Source: BAIKAL-G1 sp943369525
GTDB taxonomy: Bacteria > Cyanobacteriota > Cyanobacteriia > PCC-6307 > Cyanobiaceae
Reading direction: 5' to 3'
Assembly (NCBI GenBank): GCA_943369525.1
Contig: CALRNL020000004.1
Coordinates: forward strand, 143,863-207,862
DNA length: 64,000 nt
A program made the position numbers and the translations under genes. Positions 8,679-17,362 of this stretch are shown one piece after another. A model generated the notes under the pieces. It ran no database searches. It saw only the letters and a program-made list of their open reading frames with translations, and had not been told where the DNA came from. Every line of letters starts with the position of its first letter. Position 1 is the first letter of the stretch.

Positions 8679-9460
8679 GCAGTTTGCTTGGCCTGTTTGA
8701 CAGTGGCGTCGGCGGTTTGACGGTGTTGCGCCAGGTGCTGGCCCGGCGCCCGGGCCAGCGCTGCCTCTACTTGGGCGACACGGCCCGGGTGCCCTACGGC
8801 CAGCGCAGCCCCCAGGAGATTCGCACCATCGCCGCCGAGGTGATCCGCTGGCTCGGGCGCCAGGGGGTGGATGGGATCTTGATGGCCTGCAACACCACCA
8901 ACGCCCTGGCCTTCGACGTGGCCGAGAGCCTGGCCGGGGTGCCGGTGCTCGGCCTGATCGATAGTGCCACCAGCCAGCTTCAAGCCGACCGGGTCGGGGT
9001 GCTGGCCACCCCAGCGACCGCGGCCAGCGGCGCCTATGGCCACAGCATCCGCGCCGTCCATCCCGGCGCCGAGGTGGTGGAAGTCGGCTGTCCTGCCTTT
9101 GTGCCCCTGATTGAAACGGGCCAGCTTTCAGCTGACGCCCTGCGCCAGGCCGCCCAGGCCTACCTGGAGCCCCTGCTGGCGGCCCGGGTCGAGGTGATCG
9201 TGCTCGGCTGCACCCATTACCCCCTGCTGCAACCCTTGCTGCAGGAGTTGCTCCCCCCTGGGGTGCGCCTGGTGGATCCGGCCGTCGCCGCCGCCGCCCG
9301 CCTCGATGGGGTGCTCGCCCCTTGCCTGGATCAGCCGGCCCAGCGGTTGGAGCGCTGTCGCTTCCGGGTGACGGGGCCGGCCCAACCCTTTGCCGAGGCG
9401 GCCACCACCTGGCTGGGGGAGCGGCCCGAGGTGCTGCAGGTCCACCTGCAGCAGGGGTAG
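8675..9460 (+). CDS. murI: Glutamate racemase
   Basis: Converts L- to D-glutamate for the peptidoglycan stem peptide. The 261 residues have GLFDSGVGGLTVLRQ at the N-terminus, DTARVPYGQRSP, the first catalytic cysteine in MACNTTNALAF and the second in LGCTHYPLLQPL, all in the usual places. The ATG lies inside the amiC stop (4-bp overlap), consistent with translational coupling. About 90 bp separate its stop from the polyprenyl synthase start. Confidence 0.97.
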   Translation: MSSLLGLFDSGVGGLTVLRQVLARRPGQRCLYLGDTARVPYGQRSPQEIRTIAAEVIRWLGRQGVDGILMACNTTNALAFDVAESLAGVPVLGLIDSATSQLQADRVGVLATPATAASGAYGHSIRAVHPGAEVVEVGCPAFVPLIETGQLSADALRQAAQAYLEPLLAARVEVIVLGCTHYPLLQPLLQELLPPGVRLVDPAVAAAARLDGVLAPCLDQPAQRLERCRFRVTGPAQPFAEAATTWLGERPEVLQVHLQQG

Positions 9461-9554
9461 CCCCTGCCAGACCCAAAGCTTCCCGATAACCCACTGCCAA
9501 CCACCCTGCACCCGCCCAGTGGGGCCTTCTAGGATCGGGGTACCGCAGGGGGTC

Positions 9555-10526
9555 ATGGCAACGGTCGCAGAGCTTCTTCAGCCGGTGGAGGTGGATCTTG
9601 AAACCCTCCTCAGCGACCTGCGCCACCTGATCGGTGCTGGTCATCCGATCCTCCAGGCGGCCGCCGAACACCTGTTCAGCGCCGGTGGTAAACGCCTTCG
9701 GCCCGGCATCGTCCTGTTGATCTCCAGGGCCCTTTCCGCCGGTGGGGAGCTCGGAGCGCGCCACCGGCGCCTGGCCGAGATCACCGAAATGATCCACACG
9801 GCCTCCCTCGTCCACGACGACGTGGTTGATGAGGCGGCCACCAGGAGGGGCGTGGCCACCGTGCACAGCCGCTTCAACCATCGGGTGGCAGTGCTGGCAG
9901 GGGATTTCCTCTTTGCCCAGGCCAGCTGGCACCTCGCCAACCTCGACAATCTTGAGGTGGTGAAGCTGCTCTCGCGTGTGATCATGGATCTGGCAGACGG
10001 CGAAATTCGCCAGGGCCTGTTCCGCTATGACACGGGCCAGACCTTCGCCACCTACCTGGAAAAGAGCTACTGCAAAACGGCCTCCCTGATTGCCAATAGC
10101 TGCAAAGCGGCCGGAGTGCTCAGCGGTTTGCCAGAGGGGCGATTGGATGACTTGTATCGCTTTGGCCGCCAGCTGGGTTTGGCTTTCCAGGTGGTCGATG
10201 ACATCCTCGATTTCACCGGCAGCGACCAACAGCTCGGTAAACCCGCCGCCAGTGACCTGGCCTCGGGCTACCTCACGGCTCCGGCCCTCTATGCGATGGA
10301 GGAACACCCAGCCCTGGCTGGCCTGATCGAGCGGGAGTTCTGCGAAAGCGGCGACCTGGAGCAGGCCTTGGAGCTGGTGCGGGGTAGCGACGCGATTGGC
10401 CGCTCCCGCGCCCTAGCCCAGGAGTTCGCCCGGGATGCGGCCGAGGCCCTCACCTGGCTGCCCCCCTCGGATTGCCGCGGCGCCCTGCTGCAACTGCCGG
10501 AATTTGTGCTCAGTCGGCTTTATTGA
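9555..10526 (+). CDS. sds: All-trans polyprenyl (solanesyl-type) diphosphate synthase
   Basis: Builds the long isoprenoid tail, probably for plastoquinone. The open frame extends back to 9390, but the ATG at 9555 (MATVAELLQPVEVDLE) is the natural start and gives 323 residues. The first aspartate-rich motif is LVHDDVVDEAATRRG (about residue 87), the second VVDDILDFTGSDQQLGKP (about residue 213); GGKRLRPGIVLL precedes them. Chain length is not readable with certainty from sequence. With ubiD 4 kb away it covers the prenyl branch of quinone synthesis. Confidence 0.93.
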   Translation: MATVAELLQPVEVDLETLLSDLRHLIGAGHPILQAAAEHLFSAGGKRLRPGIVLLISRALSAGGELGARHRRLAEITEMIHTASLVHDDVVDEAATRRGVATVHSRFNHRVAVLAGDFLFAQASWHLANLDNLEVVKLLSRVIMDLADGEIRQGLFRYDTGQTFATYLEKSYCKTASLIANSCKAAGVLSGLPEGRLDDLYRFGRQLGLAFQVVDDILDFTGSDQQLGKPAASDLASGYLTAPALYAMEEHPALAGLIEREFCESGDLEQALELVRGSDAIGRSRALAQEFARDAAEALTWLPPSDCRGALLQLPEFVLSRLY

Positions 10527-10680
10527 TCAGGCTTTATTGAGATTGCTTCTGGGAAGTATTTCCTTGGGGTCATCTCGAATGGAATCCCCCTAAGGTTTTG
10601 CCAATAGGGCGTATTTCATGTTGGCTACATAGCTTTTAACCCGAATTCCCGGCAACCCGAATCGCTTCTGATCTCAGGCG

Positions 10681-11343
10681 TCAGATTGGCACCTCCGCCA
10701 AGGTGCTAACCAACTCGGCGCTGGCCGGATAGAGATCCTGGCGCTGGCTGGCATCCAGGTCCGGGGGCGCCAGTACAAACACCCGACAGCCGGCCGCGGT
10801 GGCGGCCAGGGCGCCGGCGGGTGAATCCTCAAAGGCCCAACAATCCTGGGCATTTACCCCCAACCGTTCCGCCGCCAGCAGGTAGACATCCGGTGCCGGC
10901 TTGCCCGCCAACAGGCCCGGGTCATCACCGAACACCCGCGTCGTGATCGTCGCCAACCAGGGGTGGGGGGCCGTTTTGAGGGCCACCGCCTCGCGGGAGC
11001 TGCTGGTCGCTAGGGCCATGGGTAGGCCCCGTTGGGCGCAACGGGAGACCAGGGTCACGGCACCAGGCATGGGCGGGGCGAGCACCAGTAGGCCTTCGGC
11101 CAGGGGCTGGCGCACCGCCAGCAGCTCGGCTGCCGTGGGTGCACTGCTACGGGTCTCCCCAATCCAGGCCAACACCTGGCGCACGCAGTCCTGCCGCCGC
11201 CGGCCCCGCAGGCAGACCAGTTCGGCGGGGGCCAGGGGGCGGCCAAAATGACTGGCCGCCTCCTGCCAAGCCCGGGCATGGAGCGGCTCGGTGTCAAGCA
11301 GCAGACCATCGAGGTCAAACAGGCAGGCGGCGGGCCGGGGCAT
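10681..11343 (-). CDS. HAD-superfamily phosphatase / phosphoglucomutase-like hydrolase
   Basis: A 220-residue HAD hydrolase. Motif I is CLFDLDGLLLDTEPLHARAW, motif II ALATSSSREAV, motif III the K in LLAGKPAPDVYL, motif IV FEDSPAGALAA. The cap with RGRRRQDCVRQVL resembles the beta-phosphoglucomutase/DOG-phosphatase subgroup. The frame is open to 11361 but the ATG at 11343, directly before PRPAACLFDLDG, is the better start. Substrate unknown. It is divergent from the EF-hand/Erv gene. Confidence 0.88.
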   Translation of the reverse strand: MPRPAACLFDLDGLLLDTEPLHARAWQEAASHFGRPLAPAELVCLRGRRRQDCVRQVLAWIGETRSSAPTAAELLAVRQPLAEGLLVLAPPMPGAVTLVSRCAQRGLPMALATSSSREAVALKTAPHPWLATITTRVFGDDPGLLAGKPAPDVYLLAAERLGVNAQDCWAFEDSPAGALAATAAGCRVFVLAPPDLDASQRQDLYPASAELVSTLAEVPI

Positions 11344-11459
11344 GGGGCCATCTTCGATCACCGCCGTCCTGGCAGCGCTGCAGGGTCCTGGTGGGAGGAG
11401 CCTCGCCTTGGAAGGGGCTGCGGCAGCGCGATTAGCCTCGGGGTCGCTAGCGATGAATA

Positions 11460-13826
11460 GTGCCTGAAATCACCCTGCTCCAAACCCTGGAAACGATTGC
11501 CGATCGCTGGCATGGTCTTTCGGGCGAGCAACCGCGGGTTCCCACCTCCGAACTCCTCACCCAGGCCTGTGCCGCCGCCGGGGTCCAGGTCAATGGCCGT
11601 GAAGTCGAGGCGGTTTGTCTGGCCTACCGAATCCCGGCCGATGCGACCCGGGACCGGCGCCTGTTGTTGCTCACCGTGCTGCTGGGCGACCAACGACTGC
11701 GCCTCGAGGCCGCCTTCCGCCTGCTAGACCCCAACCAACGGGGCACGGTCGATCCGGCCCAGGTGCAGCGATTGGTCCAACTCTTCGACCTCCCCGAAGC
11801 CGAAGCCAAGGACCTGGTGGTGGAACTGAACCGGGATGGTTCCGGTGAAATCACCCTGGCCGATGTGCTCGCCTTCCTGCCCCAGGATTTTTCAGCCCAT
11901 CCCAAGGCCTATCACGCGGCCCATCTGGGGGGGCGTCCCAGCGCCCATGGGACTGGCAGCGCGGCCCAGACTCCCCCGCAGGCTTCAGCGGTCGGGTCCC
12001 CAGTCGGGTCCTTGGGGGTGGCGAATGGCCGGCCCAACCCCAGCCCTGCCCCGGCCAACCCGCCGGCAGCGAGCAAGGGGGGCACCTCCCCTCTGCAGAT
12101 GCGGATCGGGCTCTTCCGGTTGCTGCAGGGGGCGGCCTACCGCAGTTTCCGGGAGAACTATTCGGCCAATTCCGAAACCCATCTGCGCGCCTACGACCTG
12201 CCCTACACGATCCCCAACTTCGCCGGCTTTGTGAATGCGGCGCTGGATCTTTATCAATCCCTTGGCATTGTCGAGGTAGGGGCCGAGGAGCCCTTCGAGG
12301 ATCTGCGCAGCTCCGTGAACGGCATGCTGCAGCAGCTTGAAGTCCGCATGGCTACCTGGGCCAGCCTTGAACCCACGGTTGAGATGGCGGCGGCTGAGCA
12401 GGTCATTGAGGCCGAGCTCGATGGACTGGAGCACCACCACCAGGTGTTCGCAGCTGCCATGGAACTGGTGCTCAGTGGTGCCCTCCAGGGCCACGCCGCC
12501 GCGGAGATCGGCTTGGAGGATCTGCAACTGCACGAACTTAATCGCCTGCGGCACCAGGAGGATTTCCGCGAACTCTCGCTCCATCGCCATGCCCCCAGCC
12601 CAGCTGACCAGGCGGATGGAAGCTCGGCCACGCCCTTTCTGGAGCGCTGGCATCGCGTCATCGTCGACGATTCCGATACCCGCTTCGCCGGCGCGATTCT
12701 GCCGACCCGCTATTGGTATGAGGACTTCATGCCGAAGCTCCTCAAGGCCGCTTCGGTGTTGACGCGCGTGGATCTGGCGGCAATTAGGGCTGAAACGGAA
12801 GCGGATCTCGATCGCTGGTTTGAGCAGCGAAATAAGGCCGGCGAATTCGATACCTATGCCACCGCCCTTAAGGCCCATTTCCTGAACTGCTCCTTGGCTG
12901 TGAAGCAGGAACTTAAGCAGGCCTGGGAATTGAGCTACCACTATATAAATGGTGTCCAAAAAAGACGGGAGCGCGAGGAATTTGGGCGAGACAGCGGCTA
13001 TCTCTCCGAATACGTTGCCTTCATCGACATCTTCCTGGGGCGTGATGATATCGAGCGATCGGAGATGCGACTGAGTTTTCCCTACTACCTCGGCCCCGCC
13101 ACCTGGCGCTTCATGCACACCAGTGCCGAGCTGATTCATGCCATGCCCCCGGGGGAGGGACAAAACGAAGCATTGGCTTGCTTCAAGCGCTTCTTCCCGG
13201 CCCTGGCCACCATGTATCCCTGCCCCTATTGCCGCTTCCACTTGAATCGTTATGTGGTCAAAAACCGCGAGGTGACCATGTATCCGATCGAATACCTACT
13301 CCTGGGCCCCCAAACCCCTACCGAACACATTGAGGTGACGATCGATTCCAAGCTGGCCTCGATCACCGATAGCACCGGGCTGCGCCTGTTCCTTTGGAAA
13401 CTGCACAACACGGTGTCCTCCTCGATTGCCCGCAGCGAGCCCTGGTTCCACCAGGAAAGCGACGCCCACTACACCACCCGCTACTGGCCCAGCCTGGATT
13501 CGGAACTGGCCCGGGCCCGGGCCCTGGAGGAGCCGAGCCTGCCCCTGGAACGGATTGAGCGCATCTATGCGGTGATCAAACAGGCCAGCCATTTGTCGAT
13601 CCTGCGCGATGAGTTGCAGCAGGCCCTGCGCCGGGGCGACAAGCAGGAGCTGCAGCGGGTGTGGGAACGGGCGGAAGCCTTGGTGGACAGCGTCGAACAG
13701 GCCCTGCTGGCCTCCCAGTTCCTGTCGGCCACCTACCACTACGACCCGAGCCTGGAACTGGAACCGCCCCATTTCAGCGCCGAGGAAGAGGCCCTGGCCC
13801 GCAGCGGCTACTTCGTGGAGGCCTGA
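11460..13826 (+). CDS. EF-hand protein with C-terminal Erv/ALR-like sulfhydryl oxidase domain
   Basis: A 788-residue protein starting at a GTG. Residues about 85-140 hold two EF-hand-like loops: D90-P-N-Q-R-G (weak, Gln at position 12) and the near-canonical N124-R-D-G-S-G-E-I with Asp at position 12. A Pro/Ala/Gly-rich linker follows, then about 300 largely helical residues I cannot assign. From about 540, LGPATWRFMHTSAELI, FKRFFPALATMYP, the CxxC C588-P-Y-C591 and LWKLHN (H649-N650) match the layout of FAD-dependent Erv/ALR sulfhydryl oxidases (tryptophan/histidine helix, YPCxxC, HNxV). No signal peptide is seen. It may form disulfides under calcium control, but that is inference. A long hairpin follows the gene. 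Confidence 0.82.
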   Translation: MPEITLLQTLETIADRWHGLSGEQPRVPTSELLTQACAAAGVQVNGREVEAVCLAYRIPADATRDRRLLLLTVLLGDQRLRLEAAFRLLDPNQRGTVDPAQVQRLVQLFDLPEAEAKDLVVELNRDGSGEITLADVLAFLPQDFSAHPKAYHAAHLGGRPSAHGTGSAAQTPPQASAVGSPVGSLGVANGRPNPSPAPANPPAASKGGTSPLQMRIGLFRLLQGAAYRSFRENYSANSETHLRAYDLPYTIPNFAGFVNAALDLYQSLGIVEVGAEEPFEDLRSSVNGMLQQLEVRMATWASLEPTVEMAAAEQVIEAELDGLEHHHQVFAAAMELVLSGALQGHAAAEIGLEDLQLHELNRLRHQEDFRELSLHRHAPSPADQADGSSATPFLERWHRVIVDDSDTRFAGAILPTRYWYEDFMPKLLKAASVLTRVDLAAIRAETEADLDRWFEQRNKAGEFDTYATALKAHFLNCSLAVKQELKQAWELSYHYINGVQKRREREEFGRDSGYLSEYVAFIDIFLGRDDIERSEMRLSFPYYLGPATWRFMHTSAELIHAMPPGEGQNEALACFKRFFPALATMYPCPYCRFHLNRYVVKNREVTMYPIEYLLLGPQTPTEHIEVTIDSKLASITDSTGLRLFLWKLHNTVSSSIARSEPWFHQESDAHYTTRYWPSLDSELARARALEEPSLPLERIERIYAVIKQASHLSILRDELQQALRRGDKQELQRVWERAEALVDSVEQALLASQFLSATYHYDPSLELEPPHFSAEEEALARSGYFVEA

Positions 13827-13884
13827 GGCAAGGCTTGGGGCGGCAGGCCCCCTCCCCCTTAGGGCCGGGAGGTTCGATCGCCCC

Positions 13885-13932
13885 GACCTAGGCCCTAGGG
13901 GCTGGGGTCCGCCAACCCCTGGGGCCTAGGTC
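13885..13932 (+). terminator. Long inverted repeat, probable terminator after the EF-hand/Erv gene
   Basis: The arms gacctaggccc (13885-13895) and gggcctaggtc (13922-13932) are perfect complements, 11 bp each. Inside them AGGGG and CCCCT can extend the pairing after one unpaired base, around a G/C-rich loop. It is followed by ttgcctgg, so the T run is poor. It lies between the EF-hand/Erv gene and acs, both rightward. Confidence 0.6.
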
Positions 13933-14042
13933 TTGCCTGGCTCTGATCTGGGCGCCTGCCTCACGGGGCGTTACAGCCGCCGCTCCAGCACCCTTGTCTC
14001 GCTTGAATGGCAGCACTGAACGGGCCCGGGGCCTTGCCGTCC

Positions 14043-16010
14043 ATGTCTGACGCCACGATTGAGTCGGTCCTGCAGGAGCAGCGGGTGTTCCAACCGCCTG
14101 CGGCCCTGGCCGCCACGGCCCGCATCGGCTCCATGGCGGCCTACCAGGCCCTGGTGGACCAGGCCGAGGCCGATCCCGATCGCTTCTGGGGGGACCTGGC
14201 CCGCCAGCACCTGCACTGGTTTGAGCCCTTTGACACGGTGCTTGATTGGAGCAATCCCCCCTTTGCCCGCTGGTTTGAGGGCGGCACCACCAACCTCTCC
14301 TACAACTGCCTGGACCGCCACCTGAGTGGTCCCACGGCCGAGAAAACGGCCCTGATCTGGGAGGGCGAACCCGGCGACACGCGCCGCTACACCTACCGCC
14401 AGCTCCATGCCGAGGTCTGTAAGGCGGCCAATGCCCTCAAGGCCCTGGGGATTGGCAAGGGGGATCTGGTGGCCCTTTACATGCCGATGGTGCCCGAGGC
14501 CGCCATCGCCATGCTGGCCTGCGCCCGCATCGGTGCCCCCCACTCGGTGGTGTTTGGTGGTTTTTCGTCTGATGCCCTGCGCGATCGCCTCATCGATGGC
14601 CAGGTGAAGCTGGTGATCACCGCCGATGGCGGCTTCCGTAAGGACAAGGCCGTGGCGCTCAAGCCCGCTGTGGATGGGGCCCTGGCCGGCGGCGCCTGTC
14701 CCAGCGTTGAGCATGTGTTGGTGGTGCAGCGCACCCAGCAGGGCGCCGTGATCGAAGCGGGCCGCGACCATTGGTGGCATGAGCTCGTTGATCCCCAGAG
14801 CAGCGATTGCCCGGCCGAACCGATGGCCAGCGAAGACCGGTTGTTTGTGCTTTACACCTCCGGCTCTACCGGCAAGCCAAAGGGGGTGGTCCATACCACC
14901 GCCGGTTACAACCTCTGGGCCCATCTCACCTTCCAGTGGATCTTCGACCTACGCGACGACGACATTCACTGGTGCACCGCCGATGTGGGCTGGATCACGG
15001 GCCACAGCTACATCGTTTATGGCCCGCTTTCCAATGGCGCCACCACCTTGATGTATGAGGGTGCGCCCCGCCCCTCCAAACCAGGCGCCTTCTGGGAGGT
15101 GATTGAGAAACACAAGGTCACGATCTTCTATACCGCCCCCACGGCAATCCGTGCCTTTATGAAAGGCGGCCGGGCCGTGCCTGACCAATACAAAATGGAT
15201 TCGATTCGCATCCTGGGCACCGTCGGTGAACCGATCAATCCGGAGGCCTGGATGTGGTATCGCGATGTGATTGGGGGCGGTCACTGCCCGGTGATTGACA
15301 CCTGGTGGCAAACCGAAACCGGTGGCGTGATGATCAGCCCCCTGCCTGGAGCCACCCCCACCAAGCCCGGCTCCGCAACCCTACCCTTGCCCGGCATTGC
15401 CGCCGATGTGGTCGACCACGAAGGCCGCTCCCAGGGCGCGGATCAGGGGGGCTACCTGGCCGTGCGGCGGCCCTGGCCGGGGATGATGCGCACGGTCCAT
15501 GGTGATCCCGAGCGCTTCCTCAAGAGCTACTGGGAAGAAATTCGCCCCGCCGATGGCAGCTGGCTCTATTTCGCCGGCGATGGGGCCCGCCGTGACGCCG
15601 ATGGTTACTTCTGGGTGATGGGTCGGGTCGATGACGTCATCAATGTGTCGGGCCACCGGCTCGGCACGATGGAAATCGAATCGGCCCTGGTGAGCCATGG
15701 CGCCGTGGCCGAGGCGGCCGTGGTCGGCCGGCCCGATGAGCTCAAGGGGGAGGGCATCGTTGCCTTTGTCACCCTGGAGGCCGGCCGCACGGGCGACGAC
15801 AGCCTGGTGGCCGAATTGCGCAGCCACGTCGGTAAGGAGATCGGCCCGATCGCCCGCCCGGATGCCATCCACTTCAGCGATTCCCTGCCCAAGACCCGCA
15901 GCGGCAAGATCATGCGGCGCATCCTGCGTTCCCTGGCGGCCGGGGAGGAGGTGAGTGGCGACACCAGCACCCTGGAAGATCGCTCGGTCCTCGATTCCCT
16001 AAGGGTCTGA
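14043..16010 (+). CDS. acs: Acetyl-CoA synthetase (AMP-forming)
   Basis: Activates acetate to acetyl-CoA via acetyl-AMP. The frame is open from 14007, but the ATG at 14043 (MSDATIESVLQEQRVFQPP) matches the conserved N-terminus and gives 655 residues, the normal length. AMP-binding P-loop: LYTSGSTGKPKGVVHTT (about residue 264). Others: HWCTADVGWITGHSY, TWWQTETGGVMISPLPG, and the C-terminal catalytic lysine in SGKIMRRILRSL, the site of regulatory acetylation in the family. It is monocistronic and convergent with the DUF1350 gene. Confidence 0.97.
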   Translation: MSDATIESVLQEQRVFQPPAALAATARIGSMAAYQALVDQAEADPDRFWGDLARQHLHWFEPFDTVLDWSNPPFARWFEGGTTNLSYNCLDRHLSGPTAEKTALIWEGEPGDTRRYTYRQLHAEVCKAANALKALGIGKGDLVALYMPMVPEAAIAMLACARIGAPHSVVFGGFSSDALRDRLIDGQVKLVITADGGFRKDKAVALKPAVDGALAGGACPSVEHVLVVQRTQQGAVIEAGRDHWWHELVDPQSSDCPAEPMASEDRLFVLYTSGSTGKPKGVVHTTAGYNLWAHLTFQWIFDLRDDDIHWCTADVGWITGHSYIVYGPLSNGATTLMYEGAPRPSKPGAFWEVIEKHKVTIFYTAPTAIRAFMKGGRAVPDQYKMDSIRILGTVGEPINPEAWMWYRDVIGGGHCPVIDTWWQTETGGVMISPLPGATPTKPGSATLPLPGIAADVVDHEGRSQGADQGGYLAVRRPWPGMMRTVHGDPERFLKSYWEEIRPADGSWLYFAGDGARRDADGYFWVMGRVDDVINVSGHRLGTMEIESALVSHGAVAEAAVVGRPDELKGEGIVAFVTLEAGRTGDDSLVAELRSHVGKEIGPIARPDAIHFSDSLPKTRSGKIMRRILRSLAAGEEVSGDTSTLEDRSVLDSLRV

Positions 16011-16036
16011 GGGCCGGGGGGCTAGGGGCAGGGGGT

Positions 16037-16783
16037 CTAGGGGCTGGGGGGCCAGCCGCTGATGCGATCGGCCAACTGCTCAATTTGTTGGGTGCGCTTG
16101 GGGTCATCGGCCCAGGCCCCAAGCACGTTCTGGCGGAAACCAGCACTGGCAGGGGTGAGGTGATCGCCGGGCAGTTCCAGGAGCTGGCTCTGGTCGCCGG
16201 AGCGCTCCTGCAGGGCCGCCAGCAACCTGGGGCTTTGATCGAGCTGGTCGGAGCGAAACCGGATCAGCAAGTTGCTGGGTTGACCATAGCTGCAGGATGC
16301 TAGGCGCAGGGTTTCACTGGGCGATGGACTGAATTCACTGCTGAAGCCCAGGCGTGGCGCCAGTTCCGCCAACAGGGGAATCGAGCGATCGGCCGAGAAG
16401 TTATTGAAACTTAGGGCCACCAAGGCTTGGCTGCCCCGGCCATTGTCAGGCGCTAGCAGATGCAGTTTGCACCCCAAACTGTGGCCCAGCCGCAGCGGTT
16501 TCCCCTGGGGGCCAGCCCCAAGCGCTGCGGAGCCCAGGGGCATGGCGTCGCGGGCGCGCCGAAAGGCCTTCCAGGCCCCATTGGCCTGGTCCTGGTGGTC
16601 GAAGCCGGGCACGTAACTGAAGGCCCGGATCGCCAGACCCCGGCGGGCCAGGGCCTCCAGTAGGCGCCGGTAGCTGAGCTGGGGTGAGGCGGCTAGGTAG
16701 CTGCCGCCGATGAATTCAACCAGGCCCCGCGGTTGGGCCGGGGTTAGGCACCAGAGGCTGCCCTGCTGCTGCCACCGGCTCAT
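16037..16783 (-). CDS. DUF1350 family protein (alpha/beta-hydrolase-like)
   Basis: A 248-residue member of DUF1350, a family of cyanobacteria and plastids. It has VEFIGGSYLAASPQLSYRRLLEALARRG at the start and a nucleophile-elbow-like GHSLGCKLHLLAP (G-x-S-x-G) near residue 105, then LSFNNFSADRSIPLL. The function is not established. Its ATG overlaps the stop of the peroxiredoxin gene by 4 bp, so the two are probably translated together. Confidence 0.86.
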   Translation of the reverse strand: MSRWQQQGSLWCLTPAQPRGLVEFIGGSYLAASPQLSYRRLLEALARRGLAIRAFSYVPGFDHQDQANGAWKAFRRARDAMPLGSAALGAGPQGKPLRLGHSLGCKLHLLAPDNGRGSQALVALSFNNFSADRSIPLLAELAPRLGFSSEFSPSPSETLRLASCSYGQPSNLLIRFRSDQLDQSPRLLAALQERSGDQSQLLELPGDHLTPASAGFRQNVLGAWADDPKRTQQIEQLADRISGWPPSP

Positions 16784-17244
16784 GGGCCCGTGAGCTGCTT
16801 CAGGGCCTTCAGGGCATCGGCGCCATGGGCGGCGCCATCGAGCAGGTTGTTAAAGACATGGCGAATGATCCCCTCCCCATCGATGAGGTAGGTGACCCGC
16901 CCCGGCACCACAAACAGGCTGTTGGGCACGCCAAAGGCCTGACGCAACTGGTTGCCGCGGTCGACCAGCAAGGGGAACGGCAAGCCGTGGCGCTGGGCAA
17001 AGCGTTGGTGGCTGGCCGCGTCATCGCCACTTACCCCCCAAACCACCGCACCGAGATCGCTGAAAGCGGCGTATTGATCGCGGAAGGCGCACACTTCCAT
17101 GGTGCAGCCGGGGGTGTCGTCCTTGGGATAGAAGAACAGCACCAGGGGCTTGCCTTGGAGATGGTCGCTGCGGCGTTCGCTGCCGTCCTGGTCGATCAGG
17201 GCAACGAGGGGGGCCCGGTCACCGGTGCTGAGCGCTTTGGCCAA
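16780..17244 (-). CDS. bcp: Peroxiredoxin, Bcp/PrxQ type
   Basis: Thiol peroxidase of 154 residues that reduces hydroperoxides. The sequence FFYPKDDTPGCTMEVCAFRDQY carries the peroxidatic cysteine and a resolving cysteine five residues later, the PrxQ arrangement. GVSGDDAASHQRFAQRHGLPFPLLVD and the C-terminal VTYLIDGEGIIRHVF complete the thioredoxin fold. It is first of a two-gene leftward unit with DUF1350; cyanobacterial PrxQ uses thioredoxin as electron donor. Confidence 0.95.
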   Translation of the reverse strand: MAKALSTGDRAPLVALIDQDGSERRSDHLQGKPLVLFFYPKDDTPGCTMEVCAFRDQYAAFSDLGAVVWGVSGDDAASHQRFAQRHGLPFPLLVDRGNQLRQAFGVPNSLFVVPGRVTYLIDGEGIIRHVFNNLLDGAAHGADALKALKQLTGP

Positions 17245-17362
17245 GGGGAATGGAATCGGTGCCCCGAGCCTAAGAAGGGTCCCTGGCTCCCTGGCGTCTG
17301 CCTGGGCAAGCTGGGATCATGGCATCGGTTTGGCAGCTCCAACCGGTATGGAGAAGCAGGCG

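Noticed and set aside
7377..10307. A 976-residue minus-strand frame across the nitrilase, amiC, murI and polyprenyl synthase genes
   Set aside because: It lies antisense to four genes with clear family motifs and its own translation is low-complexity Pro/Gly/Arg without a domain. High GC makes such antisense frames long.
11985..13241. A 418-residue minus-strand frame
   Set aside because: Antisense to the EF-hand/Erv gene, which has recognisable motifs through the same DNA.
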